A stretch of DNA of 15,930 bases from an uncultured Verrucomicrobiota bacterium. GTDB lineage: Bacteria > Verrucomicrobiota > Verrucomicrobiae > Opitutales > Opitutaceae. The translations under genes were made by a program, and so were the position numbers. Below, piece by piece: positions 7,451 through 15,431 of the stretch. The stretch covers positions 1 to 15,930 of the forward strand of contig CAMLQS010000091.1 of the NCBI GenBank assembly GCA_946482165.1, written 5' to 3'. Numbering within the stretch: the first letter of the stretch is position 1; each line of letters opens with the position of its first letter. The notes beneath the pieces were generated by a model that saw only the letters and a program-made list of their open reading frames with translations, made no database searches and had not been told where the DNA came from.

Positions 7451-9532
7451 TCAGAAGCTGGCGCGGACGCCGGCGGTGAAGGCGCGGCCGGGAAGCGGAG
7501 CGATTTCCTTGAGGAAGGACGCGTGAACGCGGGCCTCCTCGTCGGTCAGGTTGCTCACGCGCACGAAAAAGTCATAGGTCGCGAGCGTGGTGCGCAGGCA
7601 GTATCCGGCGTGGAGGCCGAGGAGGGCGTGGCCCCTGGTGTCGGTTTCCCCGGGAGCGACATCGTTCTGCTTGAGAACCGCGACGAGGTCGGCGCCGGCG
7701 TTCCACGAAGCGCGACGCCAGTCGAGGGCGAGGCGGGCCTTGACCGGTGAAACGCGAGGCAAGTCGCGGCCGCCCTCCTCCTGCGCCCGCACATAGTCGA
7801 CCGCGGTGGTGAGATCCAAGACGTGGCGAGGCGCCTGGTGGAGATGCCACACGGCTTCGGCCTCGGCGCCGTAGAAGAGCGCGTCGCGTTGCACGAAGGT
7901 CGTGCGCTCGAGCCCGCCGGAGGGATCGGGCGTGTTGGCGTCGTCGACCAAGACGCCGGTGCCCTCCTCGAAGATATAGCCGTCGAAGGCGTTGGCGAAG
8001 CCGGTGAGCGAACCGGTGACAAAGCCGCTCACTTTACGCAGGGAGATCTCGCCGCCGAGGCTGCGCTCGTCGTCGAAGCCGGCGTCGCCGATCTCGTAGG
8101 CGGCGGTGCCGATGTGCGGCCCGTCGGCGTAGAGCTCCTGCCCGGTGGGGGCGCGCTCGGTGGCGCTGAGGCTCCAGGCGAGCTTGTAGACCGGGCCGAC
8201 CGTGTGGATGGCGCCGAGGGAGCCGGAAAACGTAGTGCGTTCGTCGCTACGCGGACCCGACGCGGTTCCGCCCGGGCTGGCGAACGCGTCGGCGTCGATG
8301 CGCCGGTGTTCGATCCGGGCGCCGGCCTGCCAGGTGACGCTTTCCCGGGCGATTTCCTGGAAGACGAAGAGCGCGGCGTTTTCGGTCAGGTGCGTGGGCA
8401 GGAAGGCTTCGTCGCCCAGCGCGGAGAGGTCGGTGCGTCCGAACTGCGCGCCGAGGGCGCCGCTCCAATCGGAGGCGTCGCCGTGGAGGAGTTCCAGGCG
8501 GCTGTCGAAGCCCTCCTGGCCGAGAAGCGTGCCGATTTCGGAGCCCTCGAGTTCGCGGTGCTCGTAGTCGGAATAGCCGAACTTGGCGCGGGCGCCGCTG
8601 AAGACGCCGAAGTCCCCGGCGTAGTCGGCGGAAGCGTCGAGCCGGCGCTGGCGAAGCGCGATCTCGACCGCCTCCTCGTTGGGAACGCCGTAGCGGGTGT
8701 CGAAGCCGTTGTAGTTGAGGCCGGCGTCAAGGGTTTCGCTGACATAGCTCAGGCCGGCCGAGGCGCCCTTGGAGGCGAGGTCGGTGTTGACCAACTCGCC
8801 CTTTGGCGCGCCGGGCTGGCCGGAAAATCCGGGCACCTCGAGATCGTCGGCCTCGCGTCGGAAGCCGTCGAGGTGAAGGACGAAGCCGGACTGGTCTTCC
8901 CGGTTCGCCGCGAGGGCGACGTCGAGCGAGCCGCCGGCGGCGTAGCCGGCGCCGTTGTCGGTGACGGAGCTGTCGACGAGACCGGCGAAGGCGCGATCGG
9001 GGAGGTCGGATTCGATGCGGTGGTCGATGACATTCACCACGCCGCCCATGGCGGAGGCGCCGTAGAGGAGGGACGCGGGCCCGCGCACGACCTCGATGCG
9101 TTTCACGAGGAAGGGCTCCACCGAGACGGCGTGGTCGGGCGAGGTGTTGGAGGCGTCGAGCGTATCGGTGGAGTTGGCGAGCACGCGCACGCGGTTGGCG
9201 CCGAGGCCGCGCAGGACGGGGCGGCTGGCGCCGGGCCCGAACCAGGTGCTGGAGACGCCCGGAAGCGCGGAGAGGGTTTCGCCAAGCGAGGGCTGGCGGA
9301 CCTCGGCGAGCGCGTCGCCGGAAAGCACGCTCGTGGAGCCGATGAGGTCGGCTTGGGTGCGGGCGATGGGAGAGGCGCTGACGACCAGCGCTTCCAGCAC
9401 GACTGTTTCGGAGTCGTGTTCGTGGGCGCGGGGGGGCGCGTCGGTCTGAGACGGCAAGGACTGGGCGCGGAGCAAGGGCGTCGCGAGCGGAAGCAGGGAC
9501 AGGGAAAGTGCGGAGACGAGAGATGGTTTCAT
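7451..9532 (-). CDS. TonB-dependent outer-membrane receptor, probably zinc (ZnuD-like)
   Basis: A 693-residue outer-membrane receptor that would import a ligand using TonB energy. In order: signal peptide (about 1-23, ending LLRAQ); a short acidic/His segment PPRAHEHDSE (33-42); a TonB-box-like VVLEALVVSA (44-53); the plug domain (about 60-170) with LSGDALAEV, LGETLSALPGVSS, RPVLRGLG, EVVRGPASLLYG and GGVVNVID; then a beta-barrel ending in GVRASF with the usual terminal Phe. The segment EEARVHASFLKEIAPLPGR near the C-terminus resembles the ZnuD-type zinc receptors I know, and with the HEHD segment it favours zinc; copper or haem remain possible. I chose the ATG at 9532 over 9574 because the signal peptide starts there. 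Gene order (His-rich exported mini-protein 168 bases upstream) fits metal uptake. Confidence 0.88.
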   Translation of the reverse strand: MKPSLVSALSLSLLPLATPLLRAQSLPSQTDAPPRAHEHDSETVVLEALVVSASPIARTQADLIGSTSVLSGDALAEVRQPSLGETLSALPGVSSTWFGPGASRPVLRGLGANRVRVLANSTDTLDASNTSPDHAVSVEPFLVKRIEVVRGPASLLYGASAMGGVVNVIDHRIESDLPDRAFAGLVDSSVTDNGAGYAAGGSLDVALAANREDQSGFVLHLDGFRREADDLEVPGFSGQPGAPKGELVNTDLASKGASAGLSYVSETLDAGLNYNGFDTRYGVPNEEAVEIALRQRRLDASADYAGDFGVFSGARAKFGYSDYEHRELEGSEIGTLLGQEGFDSRLELLHGDASDWSGALGAQFGRTDLSALGDEAFLPTHLTENAALFVFQEIARESVTWQAGARIEHRRIDADAFASPGGTASGPRSDERTTFSGSLGAIHTVGPVYKLAWSLSATERAPTGQELYADGPHIGTAAYEIGDAGFDDERSLGGEISLRKVSGFVTGSLTGFANAFDGYIFEEGTGVLVDDANTPDPSGGLERTTFVQRDALFYGAEAEAVWHLHQAPRHVLDLTTAVDYVRAQEEGGRDLPRVSPVKARLALDWRRASWNAGADLVAVLKQNDVAPGETDTRGHALLGLHAGYCLRTTLATYDFFVRVSNLTDEEARVHASFLKEIAPLPGRAFTAGVRASF

Positions 9533-9700
9533 AGGCAGTGGGGCCGGAAATGGAAGGAATGCGCGTCCGGCCAAAGGCGCGCAGGCGCGACGCCGGGACA
9601 GGGGCGCGCGGCCAGGTGTGAACGAAAGCGCCGGGTGTCGTGCTACGACGGATACGGCGAAACCGCCCGACGCGGGTCGGGGGAAGGAGGAAGACGGCGA

Positions 9701-10072
9701 CTAGACCGAGGCTTCCGCGGGAGGCGCCTGGCTCGGGGGCAGGCTGCGGGCGGGGGCGAAGCGGGGGGCGGCGGAGGCGAGGAGCCGAAGGGGCTCGGCG
9801 GGTTTTTCGTCGGGCCGACAGGCGAGGGTATCGAAGGCCGGGGTGGCGATGCCTTGGGCGAAGAAGGCTATGGCGCAGGCGCCTTCGGCATGATTTTCGT
9901 CCGAACCGGGAAAGTGGCCGTGGCCGGAGGCGGAGTGATCGCTCTCCTGCGCGTGCAGGGCGTCATGGAGCGCCGGCAGATGGACAAGGTTGGCGACCGC
10001 GAAAACCAGGATCGCCAAGAAGCCCGCGGTGGCGGCGCGGCAGAGCGAAATGATCTGGCGAGGCGGGCGCAT
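9701..10072 (-). CDS. His-rich exported mini-protein
   Basis: A 123-residue protein with one N-terminal hydrophobic stretch (about residues 12-31), then a His-rich segment. Histidines stand at 31, 36, 40, 46, 51, 53 and 61, with Cys at 66 and 85, and the motif D-H-S-A-S-G-H-G-H-F. The remainder is Pro/Ala-rich. It resembles small DUF2946-like proteins that sit next to metal-related TonB receptors, but I do not assign it firmly. A periplasmic metal-binding or metal-sensing role is inferred from the histidines and from the receptor gene 168 bases downstream. No frame extends upstream of the ATG at 10072. The 155-base gap before it carries a 10-base inverted repeat, so it may be expressed from its own promoter or by read-through from the upstream pair. 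Confidence 0.72.
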   Translation of the reverse strand: MRPPRQIISLCRAATAGFLAILVFAVANLVHLPALHDALHAQESDHSASGHGHFPGSDENHAEGACAIAFFAQGIATPAFDTLACRPDEKPAEPLRLLASAAPRFAPARSLPPSQAPPAEASV

Positions 10073-10152
10073 GGGGCAGGCGGCGGATCAAAGCCCCGGA
10101 TTGATGGCAGGCAAGGCGAAGCTCAGTGCGTCGGGCGAAAGAGGGTGCGCGA

Positions 10153-10191
10153 ACTCGGCGCAATGGCGGCGCGAAGGAGCGTGCGCCGAGT
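10153..10191. other. 10-base inverted repeat between the dehydrogenase-like and His-rich genes
   Basis: ACTCGGCGCA (10153-10162) and TGCGCCGAGT (10182-10191) are perfect reverse complements 19 bases apart. A smaller stem (TCCCGC / GCGGGA, about 10200-10218) sits closer to the upstream stop codon. No T run follows on the minus strand, so an RNA-processing or attenuating structure is as likely as a terminator. Confidence 0.4.
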
Positions 10192-10227
10192 CGGAGGACT
10201 CCCGCGAGACAGGCGGGAACAAGGTTG

Positions 10228-10683
10228 TCAGGCCGAAGCGCCTCGGTGGCCGTTGGCCGGATCGAACGGATGATCGGTGATCGCGTGCGACCGCAAAAAG
10301 CGCCAGACGCCGCTTTGGCGATACTCTTCCCCCCCGACGTTTCGGGGCGGGCGGGAAAGATCCGCGGGATGGTGCCACAGGCCGGTGAGCCAGAGCCGGA
10401 TGATATTGCGGCCGACAGGCGAGAGGTTCGGGTCGACGAGCACTTCGGCCGCGCCTTCGGTGACGGTTTGGGAGGCGAGGAATATATCGGCCAGGCGTTC
10501 GAGATCGCCGGGCGGGAGGTCGGCGAGAATCGCGGAGTGGAAGCGCTCGGTGAAATCCGTGGAGCCCGACGAATGAAGCCGTGCGGCGGATACGCCCGTG
10601 AGGCCGGAGCTAAGCGCGAGGAAAACAGCCGGCGTGAAGGCAAAGCGGGAGGCGGATGGGGAGGCGTGAGCCGGGGCGTTCAT
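10228..10683 (-). CDS. Sugar-dehydrogenase small-subunit-like protein (FAD-SLDH type)
   Basis: A 151-residue exported protein. FLALSSGLTG (21-30), the following L-H-S-S-G...T-E-R-F, then GRNIIRLWLTGLWH (91-104) and the C-terminal G-V-W-R...H-A-I-x-D-H-P match the pattern of the small subunit of membrane-bound FAD sugar or alcohol dehydrogenases (FAD-SLDH, PF12318, recalled). In that family the small subunit partners a GMC-type FAD subunit and a cytochrome c; no GMC gene is in this window. The ATG at 10683 overlaps the TGA of the upstream haem-protein gene in ATGA, so the two are almost certainly translationally coupled. Longer readings of the frame upstream run inside the neighbouring gene and are rejected. 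It may deliver or support export of a partner encoded elsewhere, or it may have another role with the haem lipoprotein. Confidence 0.68.
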   Translation of the reverse strand: MNAPAHASPSASRFAFTPAVFLALSSGLTGVSAARLHSSGSTDFTERFHSAILADLPPGDLERLADIFLASQTVTEGAAEVLVDPNLSPVGRNIIRLWLTGLWHHPADLSRPPRNVGGEEYRQSGVWRFLRSHAITDHPFDPANGHRGASA

Positions 10684-12065
10684 CGGGCGAGTCGAAAAAG
10701 GAAGGAATAATCCGAGGGAAGCCGGGCGGCGGATTCGGCTTTGGCATGGCACCCGATGCAGCTCGGGGCGGCATGCGGGTCGGCGGCGAGATAGGTCTCC
10801 AGGGTGGTGTTGGCCAGCCGCGTGGGAGCGGGGACGGGCTGGCCGCCGGGGGCGCGGTGTTCGGTGCCGACGAGCTCGTAGTATTGCCAGACGGAGGCGG
10901 GATTTATGGCGCGCAGGGCGGCTTGGTAGGCGAGGTTGATCGCACGCGTGGAGAGCGGGATCGGAGTCTGGCGCACGATTTGCGGACGACGGTCGGGGGG
11001 CTCCACGAGGGCCGGATTCCACGGCGGGGGCGGAGGCACGTTGGCGGGCAGGTCGGGCTTGGTTTTGTCGTAGAAGTTGTAGGCGGCGCGGTCGGCGGGC
11101 TCGCCAACGGTCGGGCAGTTGTCGACGTGTTCGAAGGTAAACCACACCCAATCGGGCGAGGACGGGGTTTTCCGGGCGATGTGGAGGCCGACGAGGCCGA
11201 CGACCGCTTGCTCTAGGGAGCCCGGGCCTGGCAGCCCGCCGGCGGAGGGGGTGTAAAGGTAGGCGCTCACGCTGTGAAACCGGCCGGCGGCGGCTTCGGC
11301 GGGAGAAAGGACCTTCCAGGCGGCCTGAACTCGAATCGAGCCGGAGTCGGTCGGGAACGTGGTCTTGCCGTGGTCGGGGAATGAAATGGGGCCGGAGGCG
11401 GATTGGATGGCGCGGCTATGGAGACCTTGGGCGAGGATGGTTTCAAAGACCGGGCGGTTCACCCGGATCTCCGTGCGAATGTGACGGCCGTGTTGGTCGA
11501 CGAGAGGTCCATGCGGCGTGTCGGATGCGAATTCGGCAAGGCCCTTGCTTCCGCGAATCATCACGCGCGCCCCGGGCGGGAGGTGGGAGAAAACAGCGGG
11601 CAGCGGCGGCGCGGCGACCGAGCCCCAGGGAGGCGGCTGTTTGCCGGACGGCAGGAAAATTTGCGAGGCCTCGGGCCACGTTTCCCAAATGGTGGAATTG
11701 TCGCCGATGTGACCGATGGGCATCTCGGGATCGGGAGTTCCGTCGGGGCGGGTGGGCCAACCCAAGGCGAGGAAACTTTGCCAAGCAAAGGTGTCGGCGG
11801 CACGACGGGCCTCCTCGGGGTCGAAAGCGAAGGCCGCGGGCGGAAGGTCGTGCGGCAGATCCGGCTTGAGAACCGGGAGCTGCTCAGGGGCGGGCCGCGG
11901 CACCTCGGCGGGCGGGGAGACGAACCCGGTTCGGGAGCTATAAATTCCCAGCGGAGCGGAGCTTTCCGCGGCGGAACGCGAACAGGCTTCGATCAATCCC
12001 AAGCCGGAAAGCAGGCCAAGCGCCGATACGACGAGGGCCGGGCGATGACTCGAGCAGGATGGCAT
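10680..12065 (-). CDS. Candidate lipoprotein with a single haem c (CxxCH) motif
   Basis: A 461-residue exported protein. The N-terminus has a hydrophobic stretch (about 9-26) ending L-I-E-A-C, so Cys28 is a candidate lipidation site; Glu at -2 is unusual. Conserved-looking blocks include WQSFLALGWP (near 95), STIWETWPEASQIF, WVWFTFEHVDNCP and LANTTLETYLA, then CIGCH at 436-440, a single haem c attachment site close to the C-terminus. This order is typical of a family of haem-containing periplasmic proteins with little experimental work, and no close functional assignment is possible. It would act as an electron carrier or redox protein at the outer face of a membrane. It is first in a cluster behind a sigma70-type promoter with an overlapping dyad, and overlaps the dehydrogenase-like gene by four bases, suggesting the two proteins form a complex. 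Confidence 0.8.
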   Translation of the reverse strand: MPSCSSHRPALVVSALGLLSGLGLIEACSRSAAESSAPLGIYSSRTGFVSPPAEVPRPAPEQLPVLKPDLPHDLPPAAFAFDPEEARRAADTFAWQSFLALGWPTRPDGTPDPEMPIGHIGDNSTIWETWPEASQIFLPSGKQPPPWGSVAAPPLPAVFSHLPPGARVMIRGSKGLAEFASDTPHGPLVDQHGRHIRTEIRVNRPVFETILAQGLHSRAIQSASGPISFPDHGKTTFPTDSGSIRVQAAWKVLSPAEAAAGRFHSVSAYLYTPSAGGLPGPGSLEQAVVGLVGLHIARKTPSSPDWVWFTFEHVDNCPTVGEPADRAAYNFYDKTKPDLPANVPPPPPWNPALVEPPDRRPQIVRQTPIPLSTRAINLAYQAALRAINPASVWQYYELVGTEHRAPGGQPVPAPTRLANTTLETYLAADPHAAPSCIGCHAKAESAARLPSDYSFLFRLAR

Positions 12066-12104
12066 GGGCGGTGGACGTTGAAGGAAGCGCAGGGCTGAGG
12101 AGTA

Positions 12105-12132
12105 TGTATAGGTGGGTGTTAATACGTAACAA
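12105..12132 (-). promoter_or_regulatory. Sigma70-type promoter of the haem-lipoprotein cluster
   Basis: On the minus strand, TTGTTA (complement of 12127-12132) and TATACA (complement of 12105-12110) are 16 bases apart. The -10 box is 39 bases upstream of the ATG at 12065, giving a short leader of roughly 30 bases without a Shine-Dalgarno site. This is the best promoter match I found in the window. Confidence 0.6.
12117..12131. promoter_or_regulatory. Zur-box-like dyad over the -35 and spacer
   Basis: TGTTA-ATACG-TAACA is a perfect 5-base inverted repeat with a 5-base centre. The half-sites and spacing equal the core of the enterobacterial Zur consensus (TGTTA, five bases, TAACA; recalled). 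It overlaps the -35 box and the spacer of the promoter above, where a bound repressor would block RNA polymerase. Other Fur-family or unrelated repressors could also use it. Confidence 0.5.
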
Positions 12133-12344
12133 AGGGCCGAGGTGAAAAGGCAAGCGGTTGCTTTGTTAAGCGCACGTTATTCGCGGGACTTCCGCGCGCG
12201 TTGCCGAATCTGAATGACCCAAGCGGCCTCCGGTTGCCCTGGTCGCACCGGATGCACGTCGGGATTTCGCGAGCGGCGTTCGACTCGATATCTTGCGCGA
12301 TACGCCGCCGCCGGACCGCCGTTTCCAGGCTTCGGCGCAGGCGG

Positions 12345-12377
12345 AAACCACGCCGGGCCGGCGTCGCCCCGGCGTGG
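12345..12377 (-). terminator. Hairpin after the alpha-E gene
   Basis: A perfect 10-base-pair stem (CCACGCCGGG at 12348-12357, CCCGGCGTGG at 12368-12377) with a 10-base loop, 35 bases past the stop at 12412. Only three T follow on the minus strand (complement of 12345-12347), so it is a moderate terminator candidate. The rest of 12133-12411 holds no gene that I can support. Confidence 0.5.
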
Positions 12378-12411
12378 CGTCCTTCGGTTCCGCGAGAGGC
12401 CGCCGGGTGGC

Positions 12412-13401
12412 TTAGCCTTGGGACTGGCTTTGCAGGGAACTCGCGCCGTGGGTGACGTAGGCGCGCTGGATGGCGTGATGGATCTGTTCGATGCGGAGCT
12501 GGAGGGCGTCGAGGTATTCGTGAAGACCCTCGGCGATGATCGCCTTGGCGTCGGCCGCCTCGAGGTCCTCGAACAGACCGTGGACGAGTTCTTGCGCCTT
12601 GGCGACGGCGGGGCGTCCGTCGCCATCGATGCGGAGCAGGGACTTCTCGATCTGGCCGACCGCGTGGAGGACGCTGCGGGGGAAGGCGCGATCACGTAGC
12701 AAGTAATCCACTACGCGCGGGAGATCGAGGTCGCCGCGCCGGGCGCGGCGGAAGGCCTCGAAGGCGGAGCAGGAGCGGAGGACGGAGGCCCACTGGACGA
12801 TGTCGAGGGCGGAGCCGACGGCCTGCATGCCGGGCAGGATCATGAAGTATTTGATGTCGAGGATGCGCGAGGTGTTGTCGGCGCGCTCGAGGTGGCGGCC
12901 GAGTTCGTAGAAGCTCCAGCCGTCGTCGCGGGGGATCATGGCGTCGGCGACGCCGTGGAAAAGCTGCGTCTGACACTTGATCCAGGCGAGGTAGTCGGCC
13001 GCGCCGAGCTGCGCGTAACGGGTGAAATCGTCGTCCTTGAGCCGGAGATAGAACGTGTTGAGCGTCTCCCATAGCTCGGCCGCGAGCTGGTCGCGGATGC
13101 AGCGGGCGTTTTCGCGGGCGAAGGCGACGCAGGAGAGGACGGAGGACGGATTGCGTTTGTCGAAGAGCATGAACTCCACGACCGCGCGCTCGGTGGCCTT
13201 TTCGCCGTAAAGCTCGTGAAACTTGTCGTCGGAACCGGTCACGAAAACGAGCGGTTCCCACGCGCGGGGATCGTCGGCGGCCTGGCGGGCCTGCAGGTCG
13301 AGGACGAGCTGGGAATTCACCTCCACGATGCGCGCGGTGTTTTCCGCGCGCTCGAGATAGCGGGCGATCCAGTAGATGAGGTTTGCGACTCGGGAAAGCA
13401 T
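12412..13401 (-). CDS. Alpha-E domain protein
   Basis: A 329-residue, mostly helical protein of the alpha-E family (PF04168, recalled). The N-terminal signature MLSRVANLIYWIARYLERAE is followed by N-T-A-R-I, and a second R-x-LERA-x-N signature lies in the middle (YELGRHLERADNTSRILD). The rest is long amphipathic helices, including a C-terminal LQLRIEQIHHAIQRAYV. Alpha-E proteins occur with circularly permuted ATP-grasp and transglutaminase-like proteins and are predicted, from comparative genomics, to take part in peptide synthesis or modification; the chemistry is unproven. The ATG at 13401 begins exactly at the family N-terminus. The longer frame from 13431 reads into the heptamer repeat and is rejected. 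In many genomes this gene directly follows the CP-ATP-grasp gene; here a four-helix bundle gene lies between them. Confidence 0.92.
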   Translation of the reverse strand: MLSRVANLIYWIARYLERAENTARIVEVNSQLVLDLQARQAADDPRAWEPLVFVTGSDDKFHELYGEKATERAVVEFMLFDKRNPSSVLSCVAFARENARCIRDQLAAELWETLNTFYLRLKDDDFTRYAQLGAADYLAWIKCQTQLFHGVADAMIPRDDGWSFYELGRHLERADNTSRILDIKYFMILPGMQAVGSALDIVQWASVLRSCSAFEAFRRARRGDLDLPRVVDYLLRDRAFPRSVLHAVGQIEKSLLRIDGDGRPAVAKAQELVHGLFEDLEAADAKAIIAEGLHEYLDALQLRIEQIHHAIQRAYVTHGASSLQSQSQG

Positions 13402-13414
13402 GGTGCGGCTGCGC

Positions 13415-13448
13415 GAATGACCAATGACCAATGTCCAATGACCAATGT
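13415..13448 (+). repeat. Heptamer repeat block A (ATGACCA/ATGTCCA units)
   Basis: Four consecutive 7-base units, ATGACCA, ATGACCA, ATGTCCA and ATGACCA (13417-13444), and a partial fifth, preceded by GA. It lies in the leader of the alpha-E gene and 20 bases beyond the end of the four-helix bundle gene. The 30 bases from 13415 are identical to those at 15432-15461. Confidence 0.85.
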
Positions 13449-13468
13449 CGGCGCGAGGATGTGGCGTG

Positions 13469-13882
13469 TTAGCGAGTGGTGGGTTTCCTGGCCGCGCGTT
13501 CGCGACGCAGATTCGCGTCGGTCGTGCGGATGATCTTGCAGAAAATCAGGTGCAGTTCGTGGGTCTCTTTCCAGAGGTCCCGAAGTGAATCGGCTTTGGT
13601 CGCGCAGGCCTTCGCGAGCATACGGCACCAATGCTTCGTTTCTTTCGCCTCTTTGCGGCACAATGCGATTTTGTGACGGAAGTCGGTTTTTGTTTCGGCT
13701 TCGTCGGCCTCACCATAGTTGGCGCCGAGACTGGTGGCGGATTTCACGAACTGCGTGATCAAGGGGGAGGTGATCGGCGTGGTGGGCAGCGCGAGGCAGA
13801 ACACGATTACGTTTTCGCCGAAGACGGCGGTGCGCTCGAATAGATCAAATACAGGTGCGGGGGATGCAGGCGTCTTCTTCAT
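13469..13882 (-). CDS. Four-helix bundle protein (S23 / 23S-intervening-sequence type)
   Basis: A 137-residue protein matching the four-helix bundle family first known from proteins encoded within 23S rRNA intervening sequences (PF05635, recalled). The diagnostic order is visible: FERTAVFGENVIVFCLALP, then LITQFVKSATSLGANYGEA, E-x-x-T-K-x-D-F-x-x-K-I-x-x-C-x-KEAKET-x-H-W-x-R-M-L, and ETHELHLIFCKIIRTT. The biochemical role is unknown; pentamer formation and RNA association have been suggested for relatives. Start choice: ATG at 13882 gives MKKTP and a normal length; ATG at 13903 would place seven residues inside the heptamer repeat. Base composition is clearly poorer in GC than the alpha-E and ATP-grasp genes on either side. 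Repeat blocks in opposite orientation bound it (13415 and 13883), so it looks like a late arrival inside an older operon. Confidence 0.85.
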   Translation of the reverse strand: MKKTPASPAPVFDLFERTAVFGENVIVFCLALPTTPITSPLITQFVKSATSLGANYGEADEAETKTDFRHKIALCRKEAKETKHWCRMLAKACATKADSLRDLWKETHELHLIFCKIIRTTDANLRRERAARKPTTR

Positions 13883-13912
13883 TGGTCCTTGGGCATTGGA
13901 CATTGGTCATTC
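13883..13912 (-). repeat. Heptamer repeat block B, inverted and degenerate
   Basis: Read on the minus strand the units are ATGACCA, ATGTCCA, ATGCCCA and AGGACCA, preceded by GA. It ends at the ATG of the four-helix bundle gene. Its orientation is opposite to blocks A and C. Confidence 0.75.
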
Positions 13913-13927
13913 CTCCGCGGAGGAGCC

Positions 13928-15415
13928 TCAGACGATGAGTTTTTCGGGGACGGCGGGCGTCGCGTCCTCGTGTTCGGCGGCGAGGACCCAGGTGTCTTTC
14001 GAGCCGCCGCCTTGGGAGCTGTTGACCACGAGGCTGCCTTTGCGGAGGGCGACGCGAGTGAGGCCGCCGGGCATGATTTTGATCGAGGAGCCGTTGAGAA
14101 TGTAGGGACGCAGGTCGATGTGCCGGCCTTCGATGACGTCGCCGCAGACCGCCGGGCAGCGCGAAAGTCCCAGCGTGGGCTGGGCGACGAACTTGCGCGG
14201 GTTGGCGACGATCTTGGCGCGGAACTCCTCGATCTGCGCGCGGGTGCTGTGCGGGCCGACGAGCATGCCGTAGCCGCCCGCCTCGTCTACGGACTTCACG
14301 ACCAGTTGCTCGAGGTTCGCCAGGATGTAGGAGAGGTCTTTCGCGTCTCCGGAGAGAAAGGTGTCCACGTTGGGCAGGAGCGGGTCTTGGCCGAGGTAGA
14401 ACTTTATCATCCGCGGCACGTAGTAATACATCGCCTTGTCGTCGGCCACGCCGGTGCCGATGGGGTTGCAGAGCGCGACGTTGCCCTTGCGGTAGGCGTC
14501 GAAGAGTCCGGGGACGCCGAGGAGCGAATCCGGATTGAAGGCGGTGGGGTCGAGATAGTCGTCGTCGATGCGGCGATAAATGACATGCACGGGCGCCAGG
14601 CCGTCGGTGCGCTTCATGTAGACCCGGTCGTTTTCGACGACGAGATCGGAGCCCTCCACGATCTCGATGCCCATCTGGCGCGCGAGGAAGCTGTGCTCGA
14701 AGTAGGCGCTGTTGTAGACGCCGGGCGTGAGGAGCACGACGGTGGGCTCGTGAACGTGCGCGGGGGCGAGGTGGACGAGAAGCGAGAGAAGATCGCTCGG
14801 GTAGGTCTCGACCGGGCGGACGCGGTAGTCGCGGAGGAGATTGGGGAAGACGCGCTTCATCACCTGCCGGTCCTCGAGGACGTAGGAGACGCCGGAGGGG
14901 GTGCGGAGGTTGTCCTCAAGAACCCGATACACGCCGTGCTGGTCGCGGACGAGGTCGGTGCCGTTGATGTGGACGTAGAGATCGCGGGCGATCGGAACGC
15001 CGACGAGCTCGGGGCGGAAGTTCTTCGAGCTTTCCACCATCTCGCGGGGGACGATGCCCTCGTTGAGGATTTTCTGCGGGCCGTAGATGTCGGCGAGGAA
15101 GAGGTTCAGCGCCTCCATGCGCTGGCGGAGGCCGGCCTCGAGGAGCGCCCACTCTTCGGGCGGGATGATGCGCGGGATGAGGTCGAACGGGAAAATCTTC
15201 TCCGTGCCCTTGTTGTCGGAGTAGACGGTGAAGGTGACGCCGCGGTTGATAAAGGTCTGATCGGCGGTGCGCTGGCGGGCGAGGAGGTCGGAGATACCCT
15301 CCATCTGGCCGAAACGGTCGAAGAGGCGCTGATAATGCGGACGGGGCCGCCCGGGGGCGGCGAACATCTCGTCGTAGAATTTGTCGGTGTCGTAAGCGGC
15401 GAACAGGTCGGACAT
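13928..15415 (-). CDS. Circularly permuted ATP-grasp protein
   Basis: A 495-residue protein of the circularly permuted ATP-grasp family (former DUF404/DUF407; CP_ATPgrasp, recalled). Signature blocks: [20 protein letters not shown] (56-75), [10 protein letters not shown] (76-85), [20 protein letters not shown] (164-183), [20 protein letters not shown] and NPIGTG in the middle, and RPYILNG...[30 protein letters not shown] at the C-terminal end. ATP-grasp enzymes join a carboxylate to an amine with ATP; with alpha-E partners the family is predicted to synthesise or modify a peptide, not yet shown by experiment in most cases. I use the ATG at 15415, where the conserved N-terminus begins; the longer frame to 15634 runs through the heptamer repeat. 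The transglutaminase partner often found with this pair is not in the window. Confidence 0.92.
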   Translation of the reverse strand: MSDLFAAYDTDKFYDEMFAAPGRPRPHYQRLFDRFGQMEGISDLLARQRTADQTFINRGVTFTVYSDNKGTEKIFPFDLIPRIIPPEEWALLEAGLRQRMEALNLFLADIYGPQKILNEGIVPREMVESSKNFRPELVGVPIARDLYVHINGTDLVRDQHGVYRVLEDNLRTPSGVSYVLEDRQVMKRVFPNLLRDYRVRPVETYPSDLLSLLVHLAPAHVHEPTVVLLTPGVYNSAYFEHSFLARQMGIEIVEGSDLVVENDRVYMKRTDGLAPVHVIYRRIDDDYLDPTAFNPDSLLGVPGLFDAYRKGNVALCNPIGTGVADDKAMYYYVPRMIKFYLGQDPLLPNVDTFLSGDAKDLSYILANLEQLVVKSVDEAGGYGMLVGPHSTRAQIEEFRAKIVANPRKFVAQPTLGLSRCPAVCGDVIEGRHIDLRPYILNGSSIKIMPGGLTRVALRKGSLVVNSSQGGGSKDTWVLAAEHEDATPAVPEKLIV

Positions 15416-15431
15416 GGGGAAGGGAAAGCGG

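Noticed and set aside
7823..10273. Plus-strand 816-residue open frame, longest in the window
   Set aside because: Opposite to the TonB receptor and His-rich genes; composition is Gly/Ala/Val/Glu-rich without domain signatures.
12177..12695. Minus-strand 172-residue frame overlapping the 3' end of the alpha-E gene
   Set aside because: Ser/Pro/Arg-rich shadow frame; the alpha-E reading is supported by family motifs.
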